From positions 1-64,000 of the forward strand of contig JBHJOI010000105.1 of the NCBI GenBank assembly GCA_050329935.1: a stretch of DNA of 64,000 nucleotides, given 5' to 3'. Position 1 is the stretch's first letter; every line of letters starts with the position of its first letter. The notes under the pieces were generated by a model. The model did not search any database. It had not been told where the DNA came from and worked only from the letters and a program-made list of their open reading frames with translations. The position numbers and the translations under genes are program-made. Source of the DNA: CAYSFW01 sp050329935. Its GTDB lineage: Bacteria > Pseudomonadota > Gammaproteobacteria > UWMA-0217. Shown here piece by piece: positions 14,360 to 23,219 of the stretch.

Positions 14360-16227
14360 TGGCATACAAAACAGTTGTTGAAGACAACATTGACGTATTG
14401 GTCGTCGGTGCGGGTCTTGGTGGTACCGGTGCCGCCTGGGAAGCGCGGTATTGGGGTCAAAACAAAAAGATCGTCATTGCCGAAAAAGCCAATATCGACC
14501 GTTCCGGCGCGGTCGCACAAGGTTTGTACGCGATCAACTGCTACATGGGCACCCGTTTCGGTGAAAACAACCCGGAAGATCACGTTCGCTACGCGCGGAT
14601 GGACTTGATGGGGATGGTGCGCGAAGACCTGTTGTTCGACATGGCGCGCCACGTCGACTCAGCGGTTCACCAGTTTGAGGAATGGGGCATGCCGATCATG
14701 CGCAACCCCAAGACGGGTTCTTACCTGCGTGAAGGCCGCTGGCAGATCATGATCCACGGTGAATCCTACAAGCCACTCGTGGCTGAAGCCGCCAAGAAGT
14801 CGGCGGACAAGGTATTCAACCGTATCTGTGTCACCCACTTGTTGATGGACGATGCCAAAGCAAACCGCGTCGCGGGTGCCGTTGGCTTCAATGTACGGAC
14901 GGGTGACTACCACGTCTTCAAGTCCAAGACGGTCATCGTTGGCGCCGGTGGCGCATCCAACATCTTCAAGCCGCGTTCGGTGGGTGAAGGTGCGGGCCGC
15001 GTATGGTACGCGCCGTGGTCGTCGGGCTCAGCCTATGGATTGCTGATCCAGGCGGGCGCCAAAATGACGCAGATGGAAAACCGTATCGTGCTCGCACGCT
15101 TCAAGGACGGATATGGTCCGGTGGGCGCGTACTTCCTGCACCTGAAAACGTACACGCAAAACTGTAACGGTGAAGAGTACGAGTCCAAGTGGTTCCCGGC
15201 GCTATCCGAAATGGTGGGCAAGGCCTACCTGGATACCGAAGGTCAGCATTTATCGCACAAGCCAATTCCGACTTGTCTGCGTAACCATGCGTTCATCAAT
15301 GAGGTCAATGCGGGTCGCGGCCCGATCCACATGGTAACGATGGAAGCCTTCCAGGATCCGCATCTGGAAGAGATCGGCTGGCACAACTTCCTCGGCATGA
15401 CCGTCGGTCAGGCGGTATTGTGGGCATCGACCGACGTCAATCCGAAGTTCGAAAACCCAGAACTGACGACTTCCGAGCCGTATGTCATGGGTTCGCACGC
15501 GACCGGTTGCGGCGCCTGGTGTTCAGGCCCTGAAGACCTATCCCCGCCTGAGTACTACTGGGGCTACAACCGTATGACCACGGTAGAGGGCCTGTTTGGT
15601 GCCGGTGACGCCGTGGGTGGCACACCTCACGCATTCTCGTCCGGTTCGTTCACCGAAGGTCGTCTGGCCGCGAAGGCTGCGTGTCAGTATATCGACGACG
15701 GCAAGGCCGAAGGCATCCGTGTATCCGACGAGCAGATTCAGCGCCGCAAGGAAGAGATCTACAAGCCGATGGAGCACTACAAGATCTATCGCAACGAGAT
15801 CACTGCCGGTTCGGTCAACCCGAACTACATCAACCCGCGCCAGGGTCTGGATCGCCTGCAGAAGCTGATGGACGAGTACTGCGGTGGTGTGACGGTGAGT
15901 TACATGACCAACGAAAAGCTTCTGAACATCGGCATGAAAAAGCTCAAGATCATGGAAGAAGACCTTGAGAAGGTCGCCGCAGAGGACATCCATGAACTGC
16001 TGCGGGCATGGGAACTTAAGCATCGCCATCTCACGTCCGAGGCGGTCATGCAGCACACCCTGTTCCGCAAGGAAACCCGTTGGCCGGGCTACTACTACCG
16101 TGGTGATGCGATGAAGCTCGACGACGAGAACTGGCACGTACTGACCGTTTCCCGTCGTGACCCGAAGACGGGTGAATACACGATGGAAAAGGCTCCGTGC
16201 TACCATTTGGTCGGTAAGGACGATTAA
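14359..16227 (+). CDS. aprA: Adenylylsulfate reductase alpha subunit
   Basis: A 622-residue flavoprotein of the fumarate reductase/succinate dehydrogenase superfamily. The FAD-binding GAGLGGTGAAWEA motif starts near residue 17. NIDRSGAVAQGLYAINCYMG and GGASNIFKPRSVGEGAGRVWYAPWSSGSAYGLLIQAGAKMTQMENR are blocks diagnostic of AprA. FSSGSFTEGRLAAKAAC closes the flavin domain, followed by the helical C-terminal domain. The length matches the family (about 620-660). In this context, with AprM and no qmo genes, it should run in the sulfite-oxidising direction and yield APS for substrate-level phosphorylation. Confidence 0.96.
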   Translation: MAYKTVVEDNIDVLVVGAGLGGTGAAWEARYWGQNKKIVIAEKANIDRSGAVAQGLYAINCYMGTRFGENNPEDHVRYARMDLMGMVREDLLFDMARHVDSAVHQFEEWGMPIMRNPKTGSYLREGRWQIMIHGESYKPLVAEAAKKSADKVFNRICVTHLLMDDAKANRVAGAVGFNVRTGDYHVFKSKTVIVGAGGASNIFKPRSVGEGAGRVWYAPWSSGSAYGLLIQAGAKMTQMENRIVLARFKDGYGPVGAYFLHLKTYTQNCNGEEYESKWFPALSEMVGKAYLDTEGQHLSHKPIPTCLRNHAFINEVNAGRGPIHMVTMEAFQDPHLEEIGWHNFLGMTVGQAVLWASTDVNPKFENPELTTSEPYVMGSHATGCGAWCSGPEDLSPPEYYWGYNRMTTVEGLFGAGDAVGGTPHAFSSGSFTEGRLAAKAACQYIDDGKAEGIRVSDEQIQRRKEEIYKPMEHYKIYRNEITAGSVNPNYINPRQGLDRLQKLMDEYCGGVTVSYMTNEKLLNIGMKKLKIMEEDLEKVAAEDIHELLRAWELKHRHLTSEAVMQHTLFRKETRWPGYYYRGDAMKLDDENWHVLTVSRRDPKTGEYTMEKAPCYHLVGKDD

Positions 16228-16252
16228 GGCCTAACAGACCAGACTCCTTGTG

Positions 16253-16273
16253 CCTTCCCCCTAGCGGGGAAGG
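16253..16273 (+). other. Stem-loop between aprA and downstream genes
   Basis: CCTTCCCC and GGGGAAGG form an 8-bp stem around a 5-base loop, with no T-tract. This is more likely an mRNA-stabilising or processing hairpin that raises aprMBA levels over the following genes than a full terminator. Confidence 0.5.
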
Positions 16274-16310
16274 TCACGATAGGAGGGAGCGACGCAGGAC
16301 AATGGCATAG

Positions 16311-16661
16311 ATGAACATTATCGAACACACCGATGAAGAGATCCTGGCGCTAGCCCACCCCATGTGGGAGGACCTGATCAAGTACTCCAACAAGGGCCAA
16401 TACGGAAAATTCATCAGAAAATTCTCCTATGACCTGTTGCTCGGTTTGAACGAAGTCGAACTCGGGAAACAGTTCGCGAAAAGCGAGTTGGCGCGCAACC
16501 TCTCCGAGGAATACGACTACCTCGGCACCATCCGTCGCGGCCAACACGTGACCGTCCTTTACCGCGTGAAGAGCTCCAAGCTGGAAGGCGAATGGCTCGG
16601 ACGCCTGGTGCTCGGATACGAAAACGGCGAAGTACGGATTTTTGCCGCGACCATTTTCTGA
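16311..16661 (+). CDS. Unrecognised 116-residue protein downstream of aprA
   Basis: A small soluble acidic/basic protein with no signal peptide, Cys or membrane segment. The N-terminal half is helical (TDEEILALAHPMWEDLIKYSNKGQYGKFIRKFSYDLLL). The C-terminal half is strand-like (TIRRGQHVTVLYRVKSSKLEGEWLGRLVLGYENGEVRIFAATIF), giving an alpha-then-beta outline that resembles small NTF2-like or cystatin-like folds. I do not recognise the family. It lies 84 bases after aprA, with an 18-base gap to the SlyD-like gene, and probably belongs to the apr transcript. Confidence 0.75.
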   Translation: MNIIEHTDEEILALAHPMWEDLIKYSNKGQYGKFIRKFSYDLLLGLNEVELGKQFAKSELARNLSEEYDYLGTIRRGQHVTVLYRVKSSKLEGEWLGRLVLGYENGEVRIFAATIF

Positions 16662-16679
16662 CATTTCCGGATTAGGTTT

Positions 16680-17195
16680 ATGAAAGACATTATCGAAGCC
16701 AACAAGTATGTTGAGCTGACCTACAAGGTTATCGATCAGAAGTCCGGACAGGTTCTCACCATGGTGGAGTTTCCGCTCGGATATGTCCACGGGGTTACTC
16801 AAATCTTGTCTCCCCAGGTCAGCGCCGAACTGGAAGGCAAATCCGCCGGTCAGACAATCGAAGTCCCGATCGACTGTAACGACATTTTTGGTCCCAGGGA
16901 CGAATCGCTAGTCATCACCGACCGAATCGAGAACGTTCCTAAGGAATATCGTGAAGTCGGCATGGCCATCCTGATGGAAAACAACAAGGGTCAAACCAAG
17001 AGTTTTCTGGTGACCAGGGTGGACGCCCGGACTGTGACCATCGACGGCAACAACCCGCTTTGTGGCCGGCAGGTTATTTTTAGACTAGAGATACTCACTG
17101 TTCGCGATGCGACCGAAGAAGAAATCGCGGCAGGCGGCAAGGTTGATGCAGGTCCCGATGTCAAGCCTGGACCCAGCATCCACGAGGTTATGTAA
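16680..17195 (+). CDS. SlyD-like FKBP-type peptidyl-prolyl isomerase
   Basis: A 171-residue protein with the SlyD layout: an FKBP domain interrupted by an insert-in-flap chaperone domain. The FKBP part has YVELTYKVIDQKSGQVL, then FPLGYVHGVTQILSPQVSAELEGKSAGQTIEVPI. The flap insert runs from about residue 70 to 120 (DIFGPRDESLVITDRIENVPKEY ...), and DGNNPLCGRQVIFRLEILTVRDATEEEI closes the fold. The His/Cys-rich metal-binding tail of Escherichia coli SlyD is missing; the tail is short and Pro/Gly-rich. The location after aprMBA suggests a dedicated folding or assembly chaperone for APS reductase, which is inference. Confidence 0.8.
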   Translation: MKDIIEANKYVELTYKVIDQKSGQVLTMVEFPLGYVHGVTQILSPQVSAELEGKSAGQTIEVPIDCNDIFGPRDESLVITDRIENVPKEYREVGMAILMENNKGQTKSFLVTRVDARTVTIDGNNPLCGRQVIFRLEILTVRDATEEEIAAGGKVDAGPDVKPGPSIHEVM

Positions 17196-17242
17196 GTAAC
17201 GTCACATTGTGTGCAACTTTAATCCTGACTAGAGGTGATTAT

Positions 17243-17404
17243 ATGAGCGAAAAACCTAAAACCAGACCCAAGGTTCCCGAAGGCAAGTCGCGTTTCCTGG
17301 TAACCCGTCAGAAACAGCCTACCGAAAAGGGCTATATCGGCTACGAAACCATCTGGGAGCCGTTCCAAAAGGTCGCAGAATACGTAACCCCGAAGAAGCC
17401 GTAA
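17243..17404 (+). CDS. 53-residue basic protein ending the apr unit
   Basis: A very short frame with a good ribosome-binding site (AGAGGTG, 5 bases before ATG) and codon use like aprBA. The product is rich in Lys, Pro, Glu and Thr (EKPKTRPKVPEGKSRFLVTRQKQPTEKG) with an aromatic C-terminal part (YIGYETIWEPFQKVAEYVTP). It lacks Cys and membrane segments. No family recognised. It may be an assembly or regulatory peptide of the apr system. A longer reading from 17207 is possible but lacks a ribosome-binding site. Confidence 0.7.
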   Translation: MSEKPKTRPKVPEGKSRFLVTRQKQPTEKGYIGYETIWEPFQKVAEYVTPKKP

Positions 17405-17486
17405 GCTGCACGTCAGGCGCGGCAGCGTAGGTTGTTTATTGACCCTTCGCAAGCGCGATACTGACACGGTTATTCGGTTAACTTAG

Positions 17487-17511
17487 CGTCCTACCCCGCA
17501 CGGGTAGGACG
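17487..17511 (+). terminator. Hairpin terminator closing the apr transcript
   Basis: A perfect 10-bp stem, CGTCCTACCC and GGGTAGGACG, around the loop CGCAC. The following sequence, TATAAGCTTTGG, has only a weak T-tract. In the rest of the 17405-17755 gap, a second hairpin (17710-17736, arms GAGGCAC and GTGCCTC) lies just beyond the end of the opposing MlaC-like gene. Confidence 0.65.
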
Positions 17512-17755
17512 TATAAGCTTTGGTACTGGTTCAACGGAATTCTCATATGCCTTCAACCTCCGGTTGTGACCGTGTTGAAGAGTGTCTACCAACAGACGCC
17601 ACTTTCATGGCGAGGCCGCCGCCGCGGCGGATGCGATACGCTTAGCCGAGACGAGCTACGGAGACCAAACGCCACCACTCGCCGATGCAATCGACACCCG
17701 CCAGGGCGCGAGGCACCTGGTCGCACCAAGTGCCTCCTAATGCCAAAAACACGGC

Positions 17756-18439
17756 TCAGCGCATCAGGCCCTGCGGACCCTGTTGGCGCGCCTGCGCGAG
17801 AAAATGGGTGCGATAGTAGAGCACCGCGCTGCTGCCGTCGGCGGCGACGTCAAAAACCTTCCAGGTATCGCCGCTCTTGCCAAAGCGAAACACCAAGCGA
17901 CTGGTTGAGTTGTCGGCGAAGCGGACCCGCGCGTAGGCGTTCACCTCATCGTCGCCGACCCTGCGTACCGGCAGAAAATCAACCTGCGGCGCCTGTCCGA
18001 CGCGACCCGCGAGGTTGCCGACGAACGCCGACAGGAACATGCCCTGCAACCGCGCCTGGAACGCGGCACGCTGGTTCTCGTCGAGTTCACGATAGTAGGG
18101 TCCGCCAACCAGGCGCGACATGCGGTCGAAATCGAAATACGCGCTCATGGTCTGTGTCACGAACCGCTCGATCGCGCCTCGATCGCGCGCCTGCTCGCTG
18201 TTCAGGAACTCCAGCGTCGCGTTTATACCCTGGCGCAACAGATCCAGCGGGCTGGGTTGCGCTTGCTGCGTCGGCTGCTGAGGCTGCGGCATCGCATGGG
18301 GCATGGACGGGCGGTAGTAGTGAGGCGCGCCCTCAGGCATGACGTAACCCGGTACGGGTGGATACGGGGACGCAATCGAGGTTGCCGCGACCGTGAACAA
18401 CGCCGCCGCAACCACGGCGCGGAGAGTTTTAGTCGTCAT
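17756..18439 (-). CDS. MlaC/Ttg2D-family periplasmic phospholipid-binding protein
   Basis: A 227-residue secreted protein. The signal peptide is cleaved near AATSIASPY and a Pro/Gln-rich linker runs to about residue 65. The MlaC-type domain contains AIERFVTQTMSAYFDFDRMSRLVGGPYYRELDENQRAAFQARLQGMFLSAFVGNL, then RVRFADNSTSRLVFRFGKSGDTWKVFDVAADG and LYYRTHFLAQARQ. MlaC shuttles phospholipids between the outer membrane and the MlaFEDB importer. No mlaFEDB genes are adjacent, so this is an orphan copy. The linker is unusual for the family. Confidence 0.8.
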   Translation of the reverse strand: MTTKTLRAVVAAALFTVAATSIASPYPPVPGYVMPEGAPHYYRPSMPHAMPQPQQPTQQAQPSPLDLLRQGINATLEFLNSEQARDRGAIERFVTQTMSAYFDFDRMSRLVGGPYYRELDENQRAAFQARLQGMFLSAFVGNLAGRVGQAPQVDFLPVRRVGDDEVNAYARVRFADNSTSRLVFRFGKSGDTWKVFDVAADGSSAVLYYRTHFLAQARQQGPQGLMR

Positions 18440-18500
18440 TTGGAACTCCTTGATGATTTTGGATGATCTAGTTTGAATGAAACACCGCGAACGTCGCAGT

Positions 18501-19106
18501 TCAAATGCCTGACTCGCGGATCAACACCAACACACCCTCCGGCGCCCATTCGAACAGCTCGATCACGTCGGCGTTGCGCATACGGACGCAACCGTGTGAC
18601 GCGGGCTGGCCGATCAAGCCCTCTTCATGGGTACCGTGAATGTAGATGTAGCGCGCGTGCGAATCGACGTTTCCGCCGAGATTGAGGCCGCGCTCAAGCC
18701 CCTGCAACCAGAGGATTCGGCTAGTGACATGATCGCGCCCGGTACGCCGGGGATTGGGTTCGATTTCCGCGACACGCCCGGTGTTGCGGCGCGCCTCGAA
18801 AATCGTGCCGGGCGCCGCCCCGGCGCCAAAGCGCGATTTCACCCGATGCCAGCCCAGTGGGGTTTGCTCGCTCCCGGCTCGATTTCCCACCCCTTTGGTC
18901 GCGGTCGAAATCGGCCAGGTTTGCGTCGACTCGCCTGCACGATATAGCGTCAAACGCTGCTGGGCAATGTCAACCGCGATGACTCTATCCTGAGGCGCGG
19001 TCGCGAACTCGGCCATCGCTTGCCGCAATGATTTGGGAATATCGGCGCTCGCCACGGCCGGCATGAGCACGCTAACGATCAGCCAGGATAGCAGGACGCC
19101 GCGCAT
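18501..19106 (-). CDS. L,D-transpeptidase (YkuD domain)
   Basis: A 201-residue periplasmic enzyme. The signal peptide ends at VASADIP. The YkuD domain spans about residues 40-197: RVIAVDIAQQRLTLYRAGESTQTWPISTATKG starts it, and IYIHGTHEEGLIGQPASHGCVRMRNADVIELF holds the catalytic His and Cys173. Such enzymes form 3-3 cross-links in peptidoglycan or attach proteins to it. It ends 61 bases before the MlaC-like gene and begins 6 bases after purF on the same strand. Confidence 0.88.
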   Translation of the reverse strand: MRGVLLSWLIVSVLMPAVASADIPKSLRQAMAEFATAPQDRVIAVDIAQQRLTLYRAGESTQTWPISTATKGVGNRAGSEQTPLGWHRVKSRFGAGAAPGTIFEARRNTGRVAEIEPNPRRTGRDHVTSRILWLQGLERGLNLGGNVDSHARYIYIHGTHEEGLIGQPASHGCVRMRNADVIELFEWAPEGVLVLIRESGI

Positions 19107-19112
19107 TGGCTC

Positions 19113-20621
19113 TCATGCCGTGTTGTGCAAATCGACTCCAGGCGTCTGCCGCGTGCGCGGGTTCTTGCTCGCATCATTGCGACGCCGCCCCAATTCCTGC
19201 AGGTAGTCGTCGGTGATCGAGGTGATGTAATGCCCGGTGAAAACGGAACACTCGAACTCGCGGATCTTGGAACTATCTCGCTGCACGGCGTCGATCAGGT
19301 CTTCAAGGCTCTGGTAGATCAAGCGATCCGCGGCGATCGCCTCGCAGACCTCGTCGTGCGTGCGGTTGTGCGCGATCAACTCATCGGCGGCTGGCATGTC
19401 GATGCCGTAAACATTGGGGTAGCGGATCGGCGGCGCCGCCGAGGCGAAATACACCTTGCGCGCTCCAGCCTCGCGCGCCATCTGCACGATCTCGCGCGAA
19501 GTCGTGCCACGTACAATCGAGTCATCTACCAGCAGCACGTTTTGGCCCTGAAACTCCAGATTGATCGCATTGAGCTTCTGCCGCACTGACTTCTTGCGTG
19601 CCTGCTGGCCGGGCATGATGAAGGTACGCCCGATGTAGCGGTTCTTGATGAAACCTTCGCGATACTTTGCGCCGAGGCGCAACGCCAGCTCGATGGCGGC
19701 GGTGCGACCGCTGTCCGGTACCGGGATGACCACGTCGATATCGTGATCGGGCCAGTCGCGCTTGATTTGGTCCGCGAGCCGAATCCCCATTCGCATCCGC
19801 GCGCGGTGAACCGAAATGCCGTCGATGATCGAGTCAGGCCGTGCAAAGTACACATACTCGAAAATACAGGGATTGAGCACCGCGCCCTCGGCGCACAGTT
19901 GCCGGTGAACCTCACCCTGCTGAGTGATGAATATCCCCTCGCCCGGACCGAGGTCGTCGATGTATTCGAACCCCAGCGCATCCAGCGCGACAGTCTCGGA
20001 CGCGATGATGTAATCGTAGCCCTCGGCGACGGCGCGACGTCCGTAGACGATGGGGCGAATCCCGTTCGGATCGCGAAAGCCAACGATACCGTGGCCGGCG
20101 ATCAACGCGGTCACCGCATAAGCCCCCTTGCAGCGTCGGTGAACCCCGGCGACCGCCGCGAAGACGTCTTGCGGTCGCGGCACCAGACTATCCTGACGCA
20201 ATAGCTCCTGGGCAAATACGTTAAGCAACACCTCGGAATCCGAGGTGGTATTGATGTGACGTCGATCCTGCAGGAACAGCTCGCGTTTGAGCTCGTCGGT
20301 ATTGTTCAGATTCCCGTTATGCCCAAGCGCGATCCCGAACGGCGAATTGACATACATCGGCTGTGCCTCGGCCGACGACGGCGAGCCCGCGGTGGGATAC
20401 CGAACGTGACCGATGCCCATGCTGCCGATCAATCGGGTCATGTGCCGAGTGTGGAACACGTCGCGCACCAAGCCATTGTCCTTGCGCAAGAAGAGCTGAT
20501 TCTCCTTGCAGGTCACAATACCAGCGGCGTCCTGGCCGCGATGCTGCAACACCGTCAAAGCATCATAGAGTTCCTGATTGACCGCCCCCTGGCGACTGAC
20601 GATTCCAACGATGCCGCACAT
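19113..20621 (-). CDS. purF: Amidophosphoribosyltransferase
   Basis: A 502-residue enzyme for the first step of purine synthesis (PRPP plus glutamine to phosphoribosylamine). The start is placed at MCGIVGIV, so Cys2 becomes the N-terminal nucleophile after Met removal; a longer in-frame reading from 20681 would bury it. The glutaminase domain has IGHVRYPTAGSPSSAEAQP and ALGHNGNLNN. The phosphoribosyltransferase domain has DVVIPVPDSGRTAAIELALRLG and the PRPP loop VLLVDDSIVRGTTSREI. It follows cvpA by 22 bases, the usual gammaproteobacterial pair. Confidence 0.97.
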   Translation of the reverse strand: MCGIVGIVSRQGAVNQELYDALTVLQHRGQDAAGIVTCKENQLFLRKDNGLVRDVFHTRHMTRLIGSMGIGHVRYPTAGSPSSAEAQPMYVNSPFGIALGHNGNLNNTDELKRELFLQDRRHINTTSDSEVLLNVFAQELLRQDSLVPRPQDVFAAVAGVHRRCKGAYAVTALIAGHGIVGFRDPNGIRPIVYGRRAVAEGYDYIIASETVALDALGFEYIDDLGPGEGIFITQQGEVHRQLCAEGAVLNPCIFEYVYFARPDSIIDGISVHRARMRMGIRLADQIKRDWPDHDIDVVIPVPDSGRTAAIELALRLGAKYREGFIKNRYIGRTFIMPGQQARKKSVRQKLNAINLEFQGQNVLLVDDSIVRGTTSREIVQMAREAGARKVYFASAAPPIRYPNVYGIDMPAADELIAHNRTHDEVCEAIAADRLIYQSLEDLIDAVQRDSSKIREFECSVFTGHYITSITDDYLQELGRRRNDASKNPRTRQTPGVDLHNTA

Positions 20622-20643
20622 ATAAAGACTCTCTTGCTCGCGT

Positions 20644-21129
20644 TTAGCCGAAGTGCCGCGCCATCGAGGGCGGCAACACATCCTTGAGCCAATTCGCGAT
20701 TTCGGTAAAGAACGGCAGCGTCAGCGAACTTTGCCACCAGGGTTCGCTGGGCATGTTGGTCATCTTGGCGAGTAACACCAGTACCGCGACCAGCAGACCG
20801 CCCCGCGCTAGACCGAATACCAGTCCAAGCATGCGATCGGTACCGCTCAGGCCGGTTTTATCGACTAACTGACCCGCGAGGTAGTTCACGATACCACCGG
20901 CAATCAATACGAGGATGAACACCAGCAAGAATGCGATCGCGTTCTGCACGGTCTGACTACCGACCTGAAACGGCAACAGACTGGCGAAGGGCGCGGCGAA
21001 CACTAGCGCGATCCAGACCGCCGCGACCCAAGTCGCAAGCGAAATGGCTTCCTTGATCAACCCGCGAAACAAACCAATGATCAACGACAAGCCGATGATC
21101 GCGAATACAACGATATCTACCCAGTGCAT
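20644..21129 (-). CDS. cvpA: CvpA family membrane protein
   Basis: A 161-residue inner-membrane protein with four hydrophobic helices (IVVFAIIGLSLIIGLFRGLIKE; ATWVAAVWIALVFAAPFA; AIAFLLVFILVLIAGGIVNYL; LVFGLARGGLLVAVLVLLA). The conserved block GLFRGLIKEAISLATWVAA and the motif GTDRMLGLVFGLARGGLL identify CvpA, named for colicin V production. It lies in its usual place directly before purF. Its biochemical role is still uncertain; links to envelope homeostasis are known. Confidence 0.93.
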   Translation of the reverse strand: MHWVDIVVFAIIGLSLIIGLFRGLIKEAISLATWVAAVWIALVFAAPFASLLPFQVGSQTVQNAIAFLLVFILVLIAGGIVNYLAGQLVDKTGLSGTDRMLGLVFGLARGGLLVAVLVLLAKMTNMPSEPWWQSSLTLPFFTEIANWLKDVLPPSMARHFG

Positions 21130-21170
21130 GGTATCTCTAAGCTAGTTTCTGGAAACGGGCACGGATGGCG

Positions 21171-21917
21171 TCACGGGTGGGTGACGATAATGCCTTCCAT
21201 TTTTTGCGTATCGATGAGCTTTTGGCGTAAATCGTCCGCTGCCTCGCGACTTGGGCGCGGTCCGACCTTGACTCGATAAATTTGCTTGCCACCCGCGCCA
21301 ACGGTCTCCACGAACGCCGGAAACCCGGCGGCGGCAAGCTTGCTCTTGACCGAATCCGCGTTGTCCGCCTTGCTGAAGCTGCCGACCTGCACGACGAACC
21401 CGGCGCCGGAACCCGGCGCGCCGGCGACCTCCGCGCGCGGCGGCGTCTTCGGCGCGGTCGCCACCGTCGGTGCCGCGGGCGCCGGCGTGGCGGATGGAGA
21501 CGACGGCGCGGTCGCCGTTGTCGTCGGCTTCGAAGTGTCAGCCTTCGTCTCCACCGGCGGCGGCGAAGACGGCATCGGTTTCGTCGTCGCGGTCACGGCC
21601 GGCGCACCGGTAGCCGGTACGCCAGTGACGGACGCCGTCGGTGGCGTGGTCGCGAGCGTCGACGGTGACGGTATCGCTCCGAGACTTGTGGGGCCACTAG
21701 GGTCGGCGGGCGGCGGCAGCGTCTCGCTCACCTGAGGCTGGGGCGGCACCGGCGCCAGTCGATTGGGAATCTCGTAAACCGGCTTTTGCGGCACTTCGAT
21801 CTGCATCGTGGTGGGCTCGTCCTTTTTACCGCCATCGAGCAACATCGGGATAAAAATGACCGCCAGTGCAATCAAGACCGCGGCGCCCACCAATTTCTGT
21901 TTCAATGCCTTATCCAT
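21171..21917 (-). CDS. dedD: SPOR-domain protein (DedD-like)
   Basis: About 248 residues. A short cytoplasmic N-terminus, MDKALKQKLVGAAVLIALAVIFIPMLL, contains one membrane helix. A long Pro/Ala/Thr-rich periplasmic linker (about residues 45-170) leads to a C-terminal SPOR domain (GFVVQVGSFSKADNADSVKSKLAAAGFPAFVE ... YRVKVGPRPSREAADDL). SPOR domains bind denuded septal peptidoglycan, and DedD acts in cell division. The ATG at 21917 is preferred over an in-frame TTG four codons upstream. It sits between folC and cvpA as in many gammaproteobacteria. Confidence 0.88.
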   Translation of the reverse strand: MDKALKQKLVGAAVLIALAVIFIPMLLDGGKKDEPTTMQIEVPQKPVYEIPNRLAPVPPQPQVSETLPPPADPSGPTSLGAIPSPSTLATTPPTASVTGVPATGAPAVTATTKPMPSSPPPVETKADTSKPTTTATAPSSPSATPAPAAPTVATAPKTPPRAEVAGAPGSGAGFVVQVGSFSKADNADSVKSKLAAAGFPAFVETVGAGGKQIYRVKVGPRPSREAADDLRQKLIDTQKMEGIIVTHP

Positions 21918-21947
21918 CGTGTCGATCAACTCACAGTTTGAGTTCGA

Positions 21948-23213
21948 TTATAGGAGTATCCGCCGTGCTTCGGCTACGGTATAGAACGAACCGGTCACCA
22001 ACAGGCGATCATTGTACGCGAGGCGCGCACGACACAGATCAATCGCGAGCGCCATCGAATCCGCGCTCGTGTAATGTGCCGTGGGCAGCGCGGCACCCAC
22101 TCGGCGCTCGAGTTCACGCACGTCCATGGCCCGATCCACCTCCGGTTGCACCAGCATCCATTCGCTCACTTGAGCGTCCAAGGCCTCCAGCATGGTCTCG
22201 ACCTGTTTGTCACGCATGACGCCGATGATCGCCACGGTTCGCCCTTCAACCGGGTTTGCCCGTAGCGTCATCGCCAATGCACGCGCGCCATCCGGATTGT
22301 GGGCGACATCGAACACCGCCTCGTAATGCTCGTTGCGAAACCGCTCGAAACGGCCAGGTACGCGCGCGGCGCCGACGGCCCGACGCCAAAACACCGGGTC
22401 TGGACGCGATCGTTCCGGCAAGCACGACAGCGTCGCCAACACCCCGGCCGCGTTCTGCAATTGATGCGCACCCGGCAACGCCGGCAGCGGCAGTGCATCG
22501 AGCACCCACGCGCCGCGACGCCAGCGCCAAACGCCGTCGCCCAATTCGTAATTGAAGTCCACGCCTGCCTCGACCAAGACCGCCCCTTGCGCCCGCGCGC
22601 TATCAAGCAGGCCCGCCGGCGCATTGGGCTGCGCCACGACCAACGGCTTGCCCACGCGCGCGATCCCGGCCTTTTCTCGTCCGATTGAATCGAGATCCGG
22701 ACCCAGCCACTCGGTGTGATCCAGCCCGATCATCGTCACCAACGCGACGTCGGCATCAATGATGTTGACCGCGTCGAGTCGTCCGCCCAGGCCAACCTCA
22801 AGCACCAGATCGTCCGCCGCGTAGTCGCGTGCCAACCACAGCGCCGCTAGGGTGCCAAACTCGAAATAACTCAGGCTGGTTGTGCCACGTGCGTCGTCAA
22901 TTGCCGCGAATGCCGCCATGATCGACAAGTCATCCGCGGGTTCGACGTTCCGACGGATCCGCTCGTTGTAGCGATCGAGATGCGGCGAACTATACGAAAC
23001 GACCCGGTGCCCGGCGAGATGTAACGCGGTTTCGAGCATGGCGACCGAGGAACCCTTGCCGTTGGTACCGCCAACGGTGATCACAGTGGCGCGCGGATCG
23101 AGGAGGTCGAGCCGCGCGGCCACGCGCCGCACACGATCGAGTCCGAGATCGATCGGCTTGGGATGGTACGCGGTCTGCCATTCCAGCCAAGCCTGCAAGG
23201 TGGCGAATCGCAC
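21948..23213 (-). CDS. folC: Bifunctional dihydrofolate/folylpolyglutamate synthase
   Basis: A 421-residue Mur-ligase-type enzyme that adds glutamate to dihydropteroate and to reduced folates. The P-loop VGGTNGKGSS lies near residue 47, followed by YSSPHLDRYNERI. GLDHTEWLGPDLDSIGREKAGIARVGKPLVVAQ is the central block and VFDVAHNPDGARALA marks the C-terminal domain. GTG is the start codon, 6 bases after the accD stop, so it lies in one operon with accD. Confidence 0.95.
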   Translation of the reverse strand: MRFATLQAWLEWQTAYHPKPIDLGLDRVRRVAARLDLLDPRATVITVGGTNGKGSSVAMLETALHLAGHRVVSYSSPHLDRYNERIRRNVEPADDLSIMAAFAAIDDARGTTSLSYFEFGTLAALWLARDYAADDLVLEVGLGGRLDAVNIIDADVALVTMIGLDHTEWLGPDLDSIGREKAGIARVGKPLVVAQPNAPAGLLDSARAQGAVLVEAGVDFNYELGDGVWRWRRGAWVLDALPLPALPGAHQLQNAAGVLATLSCLPERSRPDPVFWRRAVGAARVPGRFERFRNEHYEAVFDVAHNPDGARALAMTLRANPVEGRTVAIIGVMRDKQVETMLEALDAQVSEWMLVQPEVDRAMDVRELERRVGAALPTAHYTSADSMALAIDLCRARLAYNDRLLVTGSFYTVAEARRILL

Positions 23214-23219
23214 GCGCGT

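Noticed and set aside
17566..18342. 258-codon open frame on the plus strand
   Set aside because: Arg/Pro-rich composition and full overlap with the well-supported MlaC-like gene show that it is an antisense shadow.
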